A stretch of 47,628 nt of DNA from Yanshouia hominis (GCA_014385025.1 JACRTB010000022.1:1-47628), one strand, 5' to 3'. Shown: positions 1 through 8,285, counted from the first letter of the stretch. Numbers and translations are program-made. The notes: generated by a model from the letters alone, not told the origin.

Positions 1-347
1 GTGGAGGGTGAGACCTTGCTTCCCCACAGCGCTTCTGTAATGTCCTCCACACGCCGGACGGATACGCCCGCCAGGTACATCTCAATAAGGGCCTCCTCCA
101 CACTGCTCTCCCGGCGGCGATACCGTTCAATAATAGCTGTCTCAAATGAGATCCCCTTGAGCTTGGACACCTTGAGAGTGACGTCTCCGGAAGTAGTGGT
201 GAGATTCCTGCTGTAGTGGCCGCTGCGGTAGCCCTGACGCTCATCGCTGCGCTCGTACCGGGCCGCCTGCGTCAGTTTCTCCGCCTCGGCCTCCAGCAGC
301 TCATTCAGGGCCTCTTCCACACCGCCACGGACCAATTCCTTGAGCTG
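1..347 (-). pseudogene. IS256-family (Mutator-type) transposase, interrupted fragment
   Basis: The reverse strand reads continuously from 347 to the window edge as an IS256-type transposase N-terminal region, including ELVRGGVEEALNELLEAEAE, YERSDERQGYRSGHY and a stretch resembling VSVRRVEDITEALWG. This family carries out cut-and-paste transposition with a DDE nuclease. The catalytic part lies beyond the window. At 347 the reading frame stops at the end of an IS481-like insertion. The missing first residues are found on the other side of the insertion, at 1584-1655, so the gene is broken unless the insertion is removed. Family assignment rests on recognising the conserved N-terminal block. Confidence 0.8.
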
Positions 348-1398
348 TGTAGGTTTGTCAAACATATTGGACAGCAAACTCAAAAGGAGAAAGCCAACCA
401 AGGGGTCTCATAGGGAAGTTGTTGGAGCGACGATTGTGGACGGCGAGCTGCTTTGCAAAGTCGTTCGGCGAGTAGAAGCTGTGGCAGGAGTAAAAACGTT
501 TCTGGTCTTCCCGGTGGCTGCGTTCCACCTTGCCGTTATGGCGGGGCGTGTAGGGGCGAATGAGCTTATGCCGGATGCCCAGCCTGGCGGCAGCAGATTC
601 AAACAGGGTAGGCAGATCCCGCTTGCTGTTGGAAAACCGGTTGGTGAACTCAAAGCCGTTGTCGGTCTGGACGCACTCTACCCGGATGCCCCGGCGGGCA
701 TACCACTTGAACAGCTTTCTGAGGAAATCAGCGGAGGAGTAGGTGGACTGCTCCGGATAGGCAGCCAGGAAGCGCAGACGGGTAAATTCATCAATGGCGG
801 TGTACTGGTAAAGCCGCAGTTCCGGGTCTGCAATGCAGCGCAGAGGGACGACTTTCACATCCACCTGAACCCGCTGGCCGGGATAGGTCATCTGCTCATA
901 AGGTTTTGGCTTATATGCCTCCTTCTTGCCGGCTGGAGGGAAAAGTCCCAGTTTGCGCATAACCCGGAACAAGCTCTCCGGGCGGCGGGTATACCCCCGC
1001 TGCCGCAGGCGGTGCCACAGCTCCACCATACCAAGGTTTGGATTGCGGCGGCGCATATCCCGGATCAGCTTCAGTTCTTCTTCCGTGTGCTGGTTGGGAT
1101 GGCTGTGGGGACGTCTGGACTGACAGGACAGAGACTGCACCGTTCCATCCCAGCGGGTTTTCCAGAAGTAGATATAAGACCGGCTCTTGTTGTATTTTCG
1201 GCTGGCTGGGCTCACGCCGTATTTCTCCGCGTATTTCATCAGGGATTGCCGATACGCCATGTCCTGTGTTATACTCTTGCTCATGAAGGATATGACCCCC
1301 TCTCGTTGAGTTGTTGTCCGCAACTTCAACTTTAACCGATCGGGCCCTATCCTTCATCCTTTTTTATTCATCTGTCCAATATGTATTGTACTCCTACA
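348..1398 (-). mobile_element. Complete IS481-like insertion sequence, 1,051 bp
   Basis: The element is bounded by imperfect 27-bp terminal inverted repeats. The left end (348-374) begins TGTAGGTTTGTCAAACATAT, and the reverse complement of 1372-1398 begins TGTAGGAGTACAATACATAT. Both finish TTGGACAG. The single transposase gene runs leftward and its stop codon lies inside the left repeat. No short target duplication is visible directly at the ends. Instead, a 24-bp stretch of the IS256 target occurs on both sides of the compound insertion (324-347 and 1587-1610, one mismatch). A second copy in the same orientation begins at 47415. Confidence 0.88.
358..1284 (-). CDS. IS481-like DDE transposase
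   Basis: The 308-residue protein has an N-terminal helix-turn-helix region containing SPASRKYNKSRSYIYFWKTR, a linker domain (EEELKLIRDMRRRNPNLGM), and a retroviral-integrase-type catalytic core. The DDE residues can be placed in VDVKVV, in QTDNGFEFT and in the HNGKVERSHREDQKRF segment. It should move the element that encodes it. I chose the ATG at 1284 because a GAGAGGGGG ribosome-binding site precedes it at good spacing; a longer in-frame reading from 1329 lacks one. The stop codon overlaps the element's left terminal repeat. The gene looks intact. Confidence 0.85.
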   Translation of the reverse strand: MSKSITQDMAYRQSLMKYAEKYGVSPASRKYNKSRSYIYFWKTRWDGTVQSLSCQSRRPHSHPNQHTEEELKLIRDMRRRNPNLGMVELWHRLRQRGYTRRPESLFRVMRKLGLFPPAGKKEAYKPKPYEQMTYPGQRVQVDVKVVPLRCIADPELRLYQYTAIDEFTRLRFLAAYPEQSTYSSADFLRKLFKWYARRGIRVECVQTDNGFEFTNRFSNSKRDLPTLFESAAARLGIRHKLIRPYTPRHNGKVERSHREDQKRFYSCHSFYSPNDFAKQLAVHNRRSNNFPMRPLGWLSPFEFAVQYV

Positions 1399-1583
1399 GC
1401 CATATTTCTCCGCATATTTCATCAGGGATTGCCGATATGCCATGTCCTGTGTTATACTCTTACTCATGAAGGATATGGCCCCCTCTCGTCAAGTTGTTGT
1501 CTGCAACTCCAACTTTAACCGATGATGCCTTATCCTTCATCCTTTTTCTTTTTTAACTGTCCAACATGTATTGTACCTCTACA
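1399..1583 (-). mobile_element. Relic of a second IS481-like copy (right end only)
   Basis: Sequence from 1399 repeats, with scattered mismatches, the transposase 5' region and right end found at about 1229-1398. This includes a diverged GAGGGGG ribosome-binding site, the MSKSIT start, and a terminal repeat at 1557-1583 whose reverse complement begins TGTAGAGGTACAATACATG. The left four-fifths of this copy is missing, and its break point coincides exactly with the right end of the complete copy. Divergence between the two copies suggests they arrived separately. Confidence 0.8.
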
Positions 1584-1655
1584 ACTGCCACGGACCAATT
1601 CCTTGATCTGACCCTTGATTACTTCCTCATTCAGCTGTACAATCTTTTCAGGCAT
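1584..1655 (-). pseudogene. IS256-family transposase N-terminus, severed
   Basis: Leftward from an ATG at 1655 the sequence encodes MPEKIVQLNEEVIKGQIKEL and then VRGS before running into the IS relic. A GAGAGGAGAAAGC ribosome-binding site precedes it. This is the missing start of the transposase fragment at 1-347, whose own sequence resumes at LKELVRGG, so the KELVRG codons are present twice. The right end of the IS256 element probably lies near 1765, where the reverse strand reads GTATACTAAGTTGCGCAAAT, but the partner repeat is outside the window. Confidence 0.75.
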
Positions 1656-2138
1656 GGTTTGCTTTCTCCTCTCAGAATGGTGTGTCGCAACTTCATTCTA
1701 TCAGAGATCTGCAAACCGTGTCTCTCTTTTAGCACTTTTTCAATTTGCGCAACTTAGTATACCTTATCTGTTCTGCCCGCGCCGATATCTCTGTAGATGT
1801 GTAAATCCTCCAACCGGTGGAAAAGATTTTGCCGTTTCCGTGAGGGCGTTTTCCGGTCACCTTCAATTTCTTCGATATGGTTCATTTCGCTGGAAAAAGT
1901 CTCTGGGATATTAAAACTGCTCGCGCCATTCTTTGCGTTGCGTCAAGGCGGTTTTATTGCGGCTTTATAGTGAACGGTTAAAATGGGGACGTGCGCCTGA
2001 AAGTGCCGTATTCCGCGGTGAAGTCCTTCCGTTGCCGCCGCAGAACAGCTTCATAATGCGTACACTTGTCTATATTCGTGTATTTTCTACCTTTGTGCCA
2101 GCTATAATGAGGGTAATCATTTGAAAGGGGATGAGCTT
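1656..2138. other. Non-coding stretch at the IS256 boundary
   Basis: About 110 bases are the upstream region and presumed right end of the IS256 element. The remainder, to the next gene, contains no reading frame with a convincing start and no structured RNA that I can recognise. A TATAAT at 2103-2108, 36 bases before the next start codon, could be its -10 box, but no good -35 accompanies it. Short open stretches here are fragmentary and may be decayed mobile-element sequence. Confidence 0.4.
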
Positions 2139-2405
2139 ATGCCGCGTGGTGTGAAAGGAAGTTGCAGCTACGCCCAGCAGCTTCAGAAAATCGACGAAAA
2201 AATCCAAAGATACACCGAACATTTGGCCTCGCTCCGGGAGCAGAGACAGGAACTGCTCAATCGCCAGAGAGAGGCGGATATGAAAGAGCTGCACGAGTAT
2301 ATGACCGAGCATGATCTGACCTCCCGCGATCTGATTGACTGGCTTACTTTGGAAAAATCCCCCTGTGCCGCCCGACTGGAGAAAAGCGATACCTTGCAGG
2401 GATAA
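2139..2405 (+). CDS. Small coiled-coil protein, unknown function
   Basis: The 88-residue product starts MPRGVKGSCSYAQQLQKIDE and continues with a predicted coiled coil rich in Glu, Arg and Gln (about residues 14-50). A short helical tail containing LTSRDLIDWL follows. The ATG at 2139 is preceded by AAGGGG eight bases upstream. Small coiled-coil proteins of this layout are frequent in conjugative and other mobile elements of Clostridia, and the neighbouring insertion sequences suit such an origin. That is context only, and I do not assign a family. Confidence 0.65.
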   Translation: MPRGVKGSCSYAQQLQKIDEKIQRYTEHLASLREQRQELLNRQREADMKELHEYMTEHDLTSRDLIDWLTLEKSPCAARLEKSDTLQG

Positions 2406-2455
2406 ACCATGCTTCCCCGTGCATACTAACCTCAAAAAAGATAGGAGCCAAAAGC

Positions 2456-2665
2456 ATGGGGAATCAGAAGGAAATTGTTATTACTACTCGGGATAAACTT
2501 CTGCGGAGCTGGGAAAATTCAAAGGAATTGGTCCGGGATTTTGAAAATTATTCCAAAGAGATTGAGGATGATCCGAGAGTCGCCGAGCTTTTTGCCGGCT
2601 TTGCAGAGGATGAAGCACTTCACGCATCCAGACTGCGGGAGCTGCTGCACGAATATCAGGGGTAA
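2456..2665 (+). CDS. Small acidic helical protein, unknown function
   Basis: The 69-residue protein (MGNQKEIVITTRDKLLRSWE...) appears all-helical. The C-terminal half, PRVAELFAGFAEDEALHASR followed by LRELLHEYQ, has the E-x2-H spacing and helix pattern reminiscent of rubrerythrin/ferritin-like helices, but it is far too short to form a di-iron four-helix bundle alone. A GATAGGAGCC ribosome-binding site precedes the ATG. It lies 50 bases after the coiled-coil gene and directly before a strong hairpin, so the two may share a transcript. Function unknown. Confidence 0.65.
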   Translation: MGNQKEIVITTRDKLLRSWENSKELVRDFENYSKEIEDDPRVAELFAGFAEDEALHASRLRELLHEYQG

Positions 2666-2667
2666 GA

Positions 2668-2708
2668 GGAGAAAGGGCCGCTGCGCGAAACGCAGCGGCC
2701 CTTTCTCC
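2668..2708 (+). terminator. Strong hairpin after the small-protein genes
   Basis: A perfect 18-bp stem (GGAGAAAGGGCCGCTGCG and its complement) with a CGAAA loop begins three bases after the stop codon at 2665. There is no long T-run beyond it; the T-rich stretch lies inside the 3' arm. Confidence 0.75.
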
Positions 2709-2994
2709 GTATGGCGATTCGACAAAGGCTCAGCTTTCCGGCGAGCTATGGCGAAATACCGACAAGCGTTCTGCGTCCAAGCCTCGACGCCTCATTCCGG
2801 AGGGGCACGCATTTTTGTAATGGGAAAGGAGATTTGGATCAAGGAAGGGAACACCATTCCTTTGGCTGAAGAGTCCGTCAACCTACCGTATTTTTCTTTG
2901 ATGGCACGCACCGATTGACTTGCCCTCTCATAGTGAGAAATGTTCGGGAACAGGTTCCTTTTCAAAATTTTCATGATTTTCTCACAAAGTTTCC
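2709..2994. other. Intergenic stretch, no supported gene
   Basis: Nothing with a good start and ribosome-binding site is seen. A leftward frame of 71 codons (3007 to 2792) exists, but it has a weak upstream site and its start overlaps the marR promoter, so I do not call it. Confidence 0.4.
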
Positions 2995-3046
2995 TTGACG
3001 GATTCATATTAAATCTCTAAAATTGGTTTGTAAAACTAATTAGTTT
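2995..3046 (+). promoter_or_regulatory. Promoter and MarR-type operator of the exporter operon
   Basis: TTGACG at 2995-3000 and TAAAAT at 3018-3023 are separated by 17 bases. At the expected start of transcription lies a perfect 14-bp palindrome, AAACTAATTAGTTT (3033-3046). An AT-rich palindrome over the +1 site is the usual place for autorepression by a MarR protein, and the next gene is one. The regulatory link is inferred. Confidence 0.75.
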
Positions 3047-3069
3047 ATCGAATGATATGGAGGAAGATC

Positions 3070-3534
3070 ATGGAACGTTCCGAACAGGTGAATTATCTTT
3101 GCCGGGCTTTTGGCAGGATTCACCGCAGCATGCTTCGCGGCAATCGTCGTGGTCCAGAGCTTCGTCCGAGCGAAGCGGGGACACTGTGGACCATCGACCA
3201 CGCGGGAGATGGGGGGATACATCCATCGGAGGTCAGCCGCCGCATGTCGATGGCACGTCCCTCGCTGACGCCGATTCTTCGCGAGCTTGAGGCAAAGGGC
3301 CTGATCCGGCGCTTACCGGATCCGGATGACGGCAGGCGCTGCCTGCTCGCGGCCACCGAGCGGTTTCGCGCGGAACAGCAGATACGCTGGCGGGAGCATA
3401 CCCGCTTGATGGAGAAAACTCTTTCCTGCCTGAGCGACGATGAAACGGAAATTCTTTGCGGCTTGCTGCACAAAATAGAGGAAGCGCTTCCGGATCGTTA
3501 TGAGGAGCGTATTTCAAAGGAGGATGGCCGATGA
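3070..3534 (+). CDS. MarR-family transcriptional regulator
   Basis: The 154-residue winged-helix protein has recognition-helix region HPSEVSRRMSMARPSLTPIL and a wing containing DPDDGRR, typical of MarR regulators that repress efflux genes and release DNA on binding a ligand. The start at 3070 follows GGAGGA with proper spacing; an in-frame ATG at 3052 has no such site. The stop overlaps the next start (ATGA at 3531-3534), so it is translationally coupled to the exporter. It likely binds the palindrome at 3033-3046 and controls its own operon. The ligand cannot be read from the sequence. Confidence 0.88.
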   Translation: MERSEQVNYLCRAFGRIHRSMLRGNRRGPELRPSEAGTLWTIDHAGDGGIHPSEVSRRMSMARPSLTPILRELEAKGLIRRLPDPDDGRRCLLAATERFRAEQQIRWREHTRLMEKTLSCLSDDETEILCGLLHKIEEALPDRYEERISKEDGR

Positions 3535-5261
3535 AAAATTTATCCAGTCATCTCAGGCCCTATCGATGGAATATCCTGCTGGCAGTGTTGGCCATGGCAA
3601 TTTCCGCGGGTTCCGATCTGGGACTGCCGCTTCTTCTGGCGCAGATCGTCAACGTCGGGCTTTATCAGGATGATCTTGCGGTTGTGCTGCGTCTGGGAGG
3701 CTGGATGCTGGCTCTCGCCCTGCTGGGCGGGGGATTTGCCCTGCTTAACAGCTATCTTTCCGCGCAGGTCTCCGCAAATGTGGGACGCACTCTGCGCGCC
3801 GAAATCTTTGACAAGGTAGAAAGCTTTTCACCCGCTGAGAGCGGTATGTTTGGAACCGCATCGCTGATTACCCGCTCGACAAACGACGTGGTGCAGATTC
3901 AGAACTATCTGCTTGCGCTGCTGCGGATGGTTGTGCGTGCGCCGATTTTAGCGGTGGGAGGATTGGCGCTTTCCGTCGGAACCAGCCCCACCCTTTCTCT
4001 GGTTCTTTGTGTTTCTCTTCCTTTGCTCGCTTTTTCCGTTTCGCTTGTGGCGAAAAAAGGGCTCCCGCTTTCCACCTCGATGCAGGAGCGGCTTGACCGC
4101 GTCACCCTCATTATGCGGGAAAAGCTGACCGGTGTGCGGGTCATCCGCGCGTTCGGCAATGAGGAGTATGAGCAGGAGCGCTTTGACCAGGCAAGCCGTG
4201 ATCTTACCGGAACAGCGATCCGGATGAACCGGGTTATGACTCTGTTGTTCCCGATTTCCAATCTGATTATGGGGGGGACAATTACCGCGATTGTCTGGCT
4301 CGGCGCACCGATGGCCGGATCGGGTTCGCTGCTGGTGGGTGATGTCATCGTGATCGTGCAATATGTTACACAGATTCTGATGTCGATCATGATGATTTCC
4401 ATGGTGTTTGCCATGCTGCCGCGGGCGGTCACTTCCGCCGTACGGATTAACGAGGTGCTTGATGCGCCGGAGGTAATTTCCGATCCCTCCGCGCCACGGC
4501 AGGGCGCCGCCAGAGGAGAGCTGGCATTTGAGGATGTGAGCTTTACCTATCCCGGAGCGGAGGAACCCGCGCTCTCGCACATCAGCTTCACCTCTCACGC
4601 GGGGGAAACAACCGCCATCATCGGAAGCACCGGCAGCGGGAAGAGCAGCCTTCTGAATCTGATTTTGAGATTTTATGATGTGACCGGCGGGCGGATTCTT
4701 GTGGACGGAGTGGATGTTCGGGAATATTCCCAGCAGGAGCTTCGCGGTAAAATCGGATATGTGCCGCAGAGAGCGGTGCTTTTTTCAGGAAGCATTGCCG
4801 GGAATCTGCGTCTGGGCAGAGAGGACGCTTCGGATTCGGAGCTTTCCAGAGCGGTTTCGATTGCACAGGCGGATGAATTTGTGAACCGGCGGGAAGGAGG
4901 TCTGGAAGCCGGGCTGTCCCAGGGCGGCGCCAACCTTTCAGGCGGTCAGAAACAGCGGCTTTCCATCGCACGCGCGGTCGCCCGCCGCCCGGAAATCTAC
5001 CTTTTTGACGACAGCTTCTCGGCGCTTGATTTTACAACCGACGCCAAGCTGCGCGCCGCCCTTTCCGGTGAGACGAAGGACGCCACCGTTCTGATTGTGG
5101 CGCAGAGGGTTTCGACCATCCGCCATGCCGACCGGATTCTGGTGCTCGACGGCGGGGAACAGGCAGGGCTCGGCACCCACCGGGAACTGCTCAAGAGCTG
5201 CCCGGTCTATCGGGAGATTGCCGAGTCCCAGCTTTCGCAGAAGGAGATGGATTATGAGTAA
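3531..5261 (+). CDS. ABC exporter half-transporter, degenerate-site subunit
   Basis: The 576-residue protein has an N-terminal six-helix membrane domain (about 1-310) and a C-terminal ATPase. Walker A GSTGSGKSS is at about 365, the signature LSGGQ at about 467 and Walker B YLFDDS at about 489. Aspartate stands where the catalytic glutamate normally is, and the switch loop reads AQR instead of AHR. Those two changes mark the TM287/BmrC-like member of heterodimeric multidrug exporters, which contributes one non-hydrolysing ATP site. The partner follows at once. Substrate unknown; MarR control suggests a toxic compound. Confidence 0.88.
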   Translation: MKNLSSHLRPYRWNILLAVLAMAISAGSDLGLPLLLAQIVNVGLYQDDLAVVLRLGGWMLALALLGGGFALLNSYLSAQVSANVGRTLRAEIFDKVESFSPAESGMFGTASLITRSTNDVVQIQNYLLALLRMVVRAPILAVGGLALSVGTSPTLSLVLCVSLPLLAFSVSLVAKKGLPLSTSMQERLDRVTLIMREKLTGVRVIRAFGNEEYEQERFDQASRDLTGTAIRMNRVMTLLFPISNLIMGGTITAIVWLGAPMAGSGSLLVGDVIVIVQYVTQILMSIMMISMVFAMLPRAVTSAVRINEVLDAPEVISDPSAPRQGAARGELAFEDVSFTYPGAEEPALSHISFTSHAGETTAIIGSTGSGKSSLLNLILRFYDVTGGRILVDGVDVREYSQQELRGKIGYVPQRAVLFSGSIAGNLRLGREDASDSELSRAVSIAQADEFVNRREGGLEAGLSQGGANLSGGQKQRLSIARAVARRPEIYLFDDSFSALDFTTDAKLRAALSGETKDATVLIVAQRVSTIRHADRILVLDGGEQAGLGTHRELLKSCPVYREIAESQLSQKEMDYE

Positions 5262-7107
5262 TGAAAGCCGCCGCGCTCCGGTTTTGGGTGGCAACGGACC
5301 GCAGGGCCGGGGCATGGGCGCCTTTGAGAGAGCAAAGGATTTCAAGGGAACGGTGCGGCGCCTGGGAAGGGTTCTGCGTCCCTACGGATGGGTGCTGGCT
5401 CTTGTGGTGCTGCTCAGCGTTCTTTCCAGCGGGTTTTCCGCCCTTGCTCCCAAAGTGCTGGCTCTTTCGACCAACGAGATTGCCAGAGGTTCCTTGGCTG
5501 TTCTGAAGGGAACGGGGGAAGGGATTTCCATGCCGCTGATCGGCCGGATTCTGCTTCTTTTGATGGCTGTGTATCTTCTTTCGGCGCTGGCGGGCTATGC
5601 GGTACAGTTTCTGCTCGCAGGCGTCAGCCAGAGAGCGATGTATGACCTGCGCCGGGAGGTTGACGCCAAGCTGGCACGCCTGCCGCTTGCCTACTATGAC
5701 CAAAACCCTTATGGGGATATTCTTTCGAAGGTCACCAACGATATTGACACGGTGGCCAACTCACTGCAGCAAAGCCTGAGTCAGGCGATCACTTCGCTGC
5801 TTTCGGTGCTCATGATCCTTGTGATGATGCTCACTATCAGCCCTGTGCTGATGGTGGTGGCGCTGATTACCATGCCGCTGGGCATTCTGCTTTCAAGCCG
5901 GATTGTCCGATATTCCCAACGCTTTTTCCGCGGGCAGCAGGCAGCGCTTGGCGAGCTGAACGGCTTTATCGAAGAGAATTACAACGGTCATACGGTTATC
6001 AAAGCGTTTGGACGGGAAGAGGCTTCACGCCGCCGGTTCTCAGAGCTTAACGAGGCGCTCTGCGGGCACGCATGGAAGGCGCAGTTCTTCTCCGGCATTA
6101 TGATGCCGTCGGTCATGCTGCTCAACAATATCGGCTATGTCGCGGCGGCGGTGATTGGCGGCGCGTTGGTCCTCAGCGGCCGGCTGATGATCGGGGATAT
6201 TCAGGCCGTTATTCAGTATATGCGTCAGCTCTCGCATCCTGTTTCGATGGCTGCCAATATCCTGAACGTGCTGCAATCGGCCGTAGCGGCGGCGGAGCGG
6301 GTTTTTCAGCTGCTTGACGAGGCGGAAGAGGACCCTGACCCCGCCGACCCGGTTTCCTTGGCCCACGTCAAGGGAGATGTGCGGATTGATGGTCTCAGTT
6401 TTTCCTACGACAAAACGAAACCGGTTTTGCGCGGCGTCACCGCATGGGCCAAGCGCGGTCAAAAGGTGGCGATCGTAGGTCCGACCGGATCGGGAAAAAC
6501 AACGCTGGTCAATCTGCTGCTGCGTTTTTATGAAGCGGATTCCGGCACCATCACTCTGGACGGCATCGACATCCGCTCGATGAGCCGGGTGGGCCTGAGA
6601 CGGCATTTCGGCATGGTTTTGCAGGACACATGGCTCTTTAAGGGAAGCATCCTGGAAAATATCCGCTACGGGAGGCTTGACGCAACCGATGAGGAAGTTC
6701 GTCAGGCTGCCAAGGCAGCCTGCGCCGATAAATTTATCCGCCAGCTCCCCGGAGGATACGGTTTCGAGCTGGGGGAGGATGCCGCCAACATTTCGCAGGG
6801 GCAGCGCCAGCTCCTGACGATCGCGCGGGCGCTTCTGGCCGATCCGGATATTCTGATTCTCGACGAGGCGACCAGCTCGGTCGATACCCGTACGGAGTCC
6901 CTGATTCAGCGCGCGATGGAGCGATTGATGGAAGGCCGCACCAGTTTTGTAATTGCTCACCGGCTTTCGACCATCAAGGATTCCGAAGCGATTCTTGTGA
7001 TGCGCGACGGGGAAATTGTCGAACGGGGGGATCATGAAACGCTGCTCCGGGAGGGTGGGTTTTATGAAAAGCTCTATAACAGCCAGTTTGCACCTCCCTC
7101 AGCTTGA
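5254..7107 (+). CDS. ABC exporter half-transporter, catalytic-site subunit
   Basis: The 617-residue partner has a longer soluble N-terminus, a membrane domain (about 40-340) and an ATPase with Walker A GPTGSGKTT (about 409), Walker B ILILDEATSS with the catalytic Glu (about 532) and the H-loop IAHRLST (about 567). Its signature is NISQGQRQ rather than LSGGQ, which complements the altered Walker B and H-loop of the upstream subunit, as expected for a heterodimer with one active and one degenerate site. Start at 5254 follows AAGGAGAT and overlaps the end of the previous gene by eight bases. Confidence 0.88.
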   Translation: MSNESRRAPVLGGNGPQGRGMGAFERAKDFKGTVRRLGRVLRPYGWVLALVVLLSVLSSGFSALAPKVLALSTNEIARGSLAVLKGTGEGISMPLIGRILLLLMAVYLLSALAGYAVQFLLAGVSQRAMYDLRREVDAKLARLPLAYYDQNPYGDILSKVTNDIDTVANSLQQSLSQAITSLLSVLMILVMMLTISPVLMVVALITMPLGILLSSRIVRYSQRFFRGQQAALGELNGFIEENYNGHTVIKAFGREEASRRRFSELNEALCGHAWKAQFFSGIMMPSVMLLNNIGYVAAAVIGGALVLSGRLMIGDIQAVIQYMRQLSHPVSMAANILNVLQSAVAAAERVFQLLDEAEEDPDPADPVSLAHVKGDVRIDGLSFSYDKTKPVLRGVTAWAKRGQKVAIVGPTGSGKTTLVNLLLRFYEADSGTITLDGIDIRSMSRVGLRRHFGMVLQDTWLFKGSILENIRYGRLDATDEEVRQAAKAACADKFIRQLPGGYGFELGEDAANISQGQRQLLTIARALLADPDILILDEATSSVDTRTESLIQRAMERLMEGRTSFVIAHRLSTIKDSEAILVMRDGEIVERGDHETLLREGGFYEKLYNSQFAPPSA

Positions 7108-7160
7108 GGGTACGGAAGAAGACTCCGCCGCCTTTTAGCGGCCATTCCATAAGAAGCATT

Positions 7161-7208
7161 GAAAAGCGGCGAAGACATGGTTCAGAACCAATGCCTTCGC
7201 CGCTTTCT
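7161..7208 (+). terminator. Terminator of the exporter operon
   Basis: AAAGCGGCGAAG (7163-7174) pairs with CTTCGCCGCTTT (7195-7206). The intervening bases extend the stem imperfectly, and T-rich sequence follows. It may also stop transcripts from the leftward gene at 7252. Confidence 0.7.
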
Positions 7209-7251
7209 GTTTGCACGGTTTTTGATTTGATGGTGACGGAGCAAAATCCCA

Positions 7252-7686
7252 TCATTCCGACAAGACGGAAGTTGTCGGCTTCAATTTTTCTTGACACTCG
7301 CTGCATTCCCTATCATGAATGGATATGATTCCTCCGCATTTTGAGCAAGTGTATTTCTTTTTCTGCTGTTGTGCAAATGCTTCCACCCCATGTTGGCGCA
7401 TATATTCACCATTCTCCATAAGGCTTGCCCGGTATCTTTTGTTGTAGCTTTTTTCGAGGTTTGTTATCAGCTTGCACGGATAGTCAGAACACTCAAAACA
7501 ATAGGAAAATCCGCTGTTCCTGATGCAATCTTTTATCCTGCATTTTCGGCAGTGTTCCGGTTTCCCTGTATCGGTATTCAAACATCCTGCGCAAGGCTTT
7601 TGGTGATAACAGTGTTTATAACAGACCACGCAATTCATTCCGCAGGGAGCGAACTTCGTAATATCAATCTTTGGAGGCATTTTCAT
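7252..7686 (-). CDS. DUF3795 cysteine-rich protein
   Basis: The 144-residue protein opens with the DUF3795 pattern CGMNCVVCYKHCYHQKPCAG, followed by further cysteine pairs (HCRKCRIKDC, YCFECSDYPC). It ends with a separate zinc-ribbon-like segment CSKCGGIISIHDRECSECQ. Such proteins are presumed to bind zinc or another metal; their biochemical role is unknown. A GAGGAG site precedes the ATG at 7686. The gene has its own promoter (7734-7762) and stands alone between two rightward transcription units. The extra C-terminal Cys4 ribbon, not in the core DUF3795 pattern, is a small elaboration. Confidence 0.8.
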   Translation of the reverse strand: MKMPPKIDITKFAPCGMNCVVCYKHCYHQKPCAGCLNTDTGKPEHCRKCRIKDCIRNSGFSYCFECSDYPCKLITNLEKSYNKRYRASLMENGEYMRQHGVEAFAQQQKKKYTCSKCGGIISIHDRECSECQEKLKPTTSVLSE

Positions 7687-7733
7687 TGTTCGCTCCTCTT
7701 GTTAAATTCCGATTTTCTGATCCGCTGTTTGTG

Positions 7734-7764
7734 ATTATAGCATGTTGTGCCACGCCGCACAACA
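7734..7764 (-). promoter_or_regulatory. Leftward promoter with palindrome over the -35 box
   Basis: On the reverse strand, TTGTGC (7757-7762) and TATAAT (7734-7739) are 17 bases apart, with TGC before the -10 box. An inverted repeat, TGTTGTGC-N6-GCACAACA (7743-7764), covers the -35 hexamer and looks like an operator for an unidentified repressor. Confidence 0.7.
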
Positions 7765-8203
7765 GATGCTGTCGGGATCACAATGTGCGGCAAGCATCCT
7801 TCCTTTCCCGGCCTTCGGCCTCTGCAATGCCTTTTCATGTCGCATAGACGTACAAGAAGAAAGCCGAAGAAACCGAAAATTTTCTCCGGCTTTCTTCCCG
7901 ATACACAGCAAAAAGGGTTGTGCCGGTGCGACGTGACGGGTATTGCCCGAAATGGAGGTCTCCAACCGTCGCCCCAAAACCATCCGGCGGGCCGGCTACC
8001 GTTTATTATGCGGTGAAAATTTACAGCTGTACTAAAAATTTGTCATTTGGACAATTTACCTTTTGATTATAGATGATATAATTTTGTAATTTTTAATGTG
8101 AAATTTTTCCGAGATACCGTTCGTAAGGTGGAGAAATTTTGAGATTTCAAAAAAATCTTACATAAATATTAACATAGTGATGTCAAAATAATTAAAATTT
8201 AAT
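7765..8203. other. Intergenic stretch with a hairpin and an AT-rich tract
   Basis: No gene is supported. An AAGAAAGCCG / CGGCTTTCTT hairpin (7857-7896) may terminate transcription. From about 8027 the composition becomes strikingly AT-rich compared with the GC-rich genes, which is common upstream of strongly transcribed genes. Confidence 0.5.
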
Positions 8204-8232
8204 TTGAAATTTTTAGAAGCAGATGTTATCAT
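8204..8232 (+). promoter_or_regulatory. Promoter of the surface-protein gene
   Basis: TTGAAA (8204-8209) and TATCAT (8227-8232) are 17 bases apart, at the end of a 180-bp AT-rich tract. The predicted start leaves a leader of about 45 bases ending in an AAAGGAGG ribosome-binding site. Confidence 0.65.
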
Positions 8233-8285
8233 TTCCTTACGGTTGGAGAGCCGAAAATAGAGCTGTCTTTAAAGGAGGAACCATC

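Noticed and set aside
340-1335. 331-codon rightward frame
   Set aside because: It is the opposite strand of the IS481-like transposase and shows no protein-family features.
324-1610. 24-bp target-site duplication as established fact
   Set aside because: The copies differ at one position and the inserted block is a compound of two elements, so recombination is equally possible.
2792-3007. 71-codon leftward gene
   Set aside because: Poor ribosome-binding site, start overlaps the marR promoter, no family resemblance; left as intergenic.
6040-7035. 331-codon leftward frame
   Set aside because: Antisense to the ABC ATPase domain; the sense frame has every expected motif.
7735-7983. 82-codon leftward frame
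   Set aside because: No ribosome-binding site; it contains the hairpin at 7857-7896 and overlaps the DUF3795 promoter.
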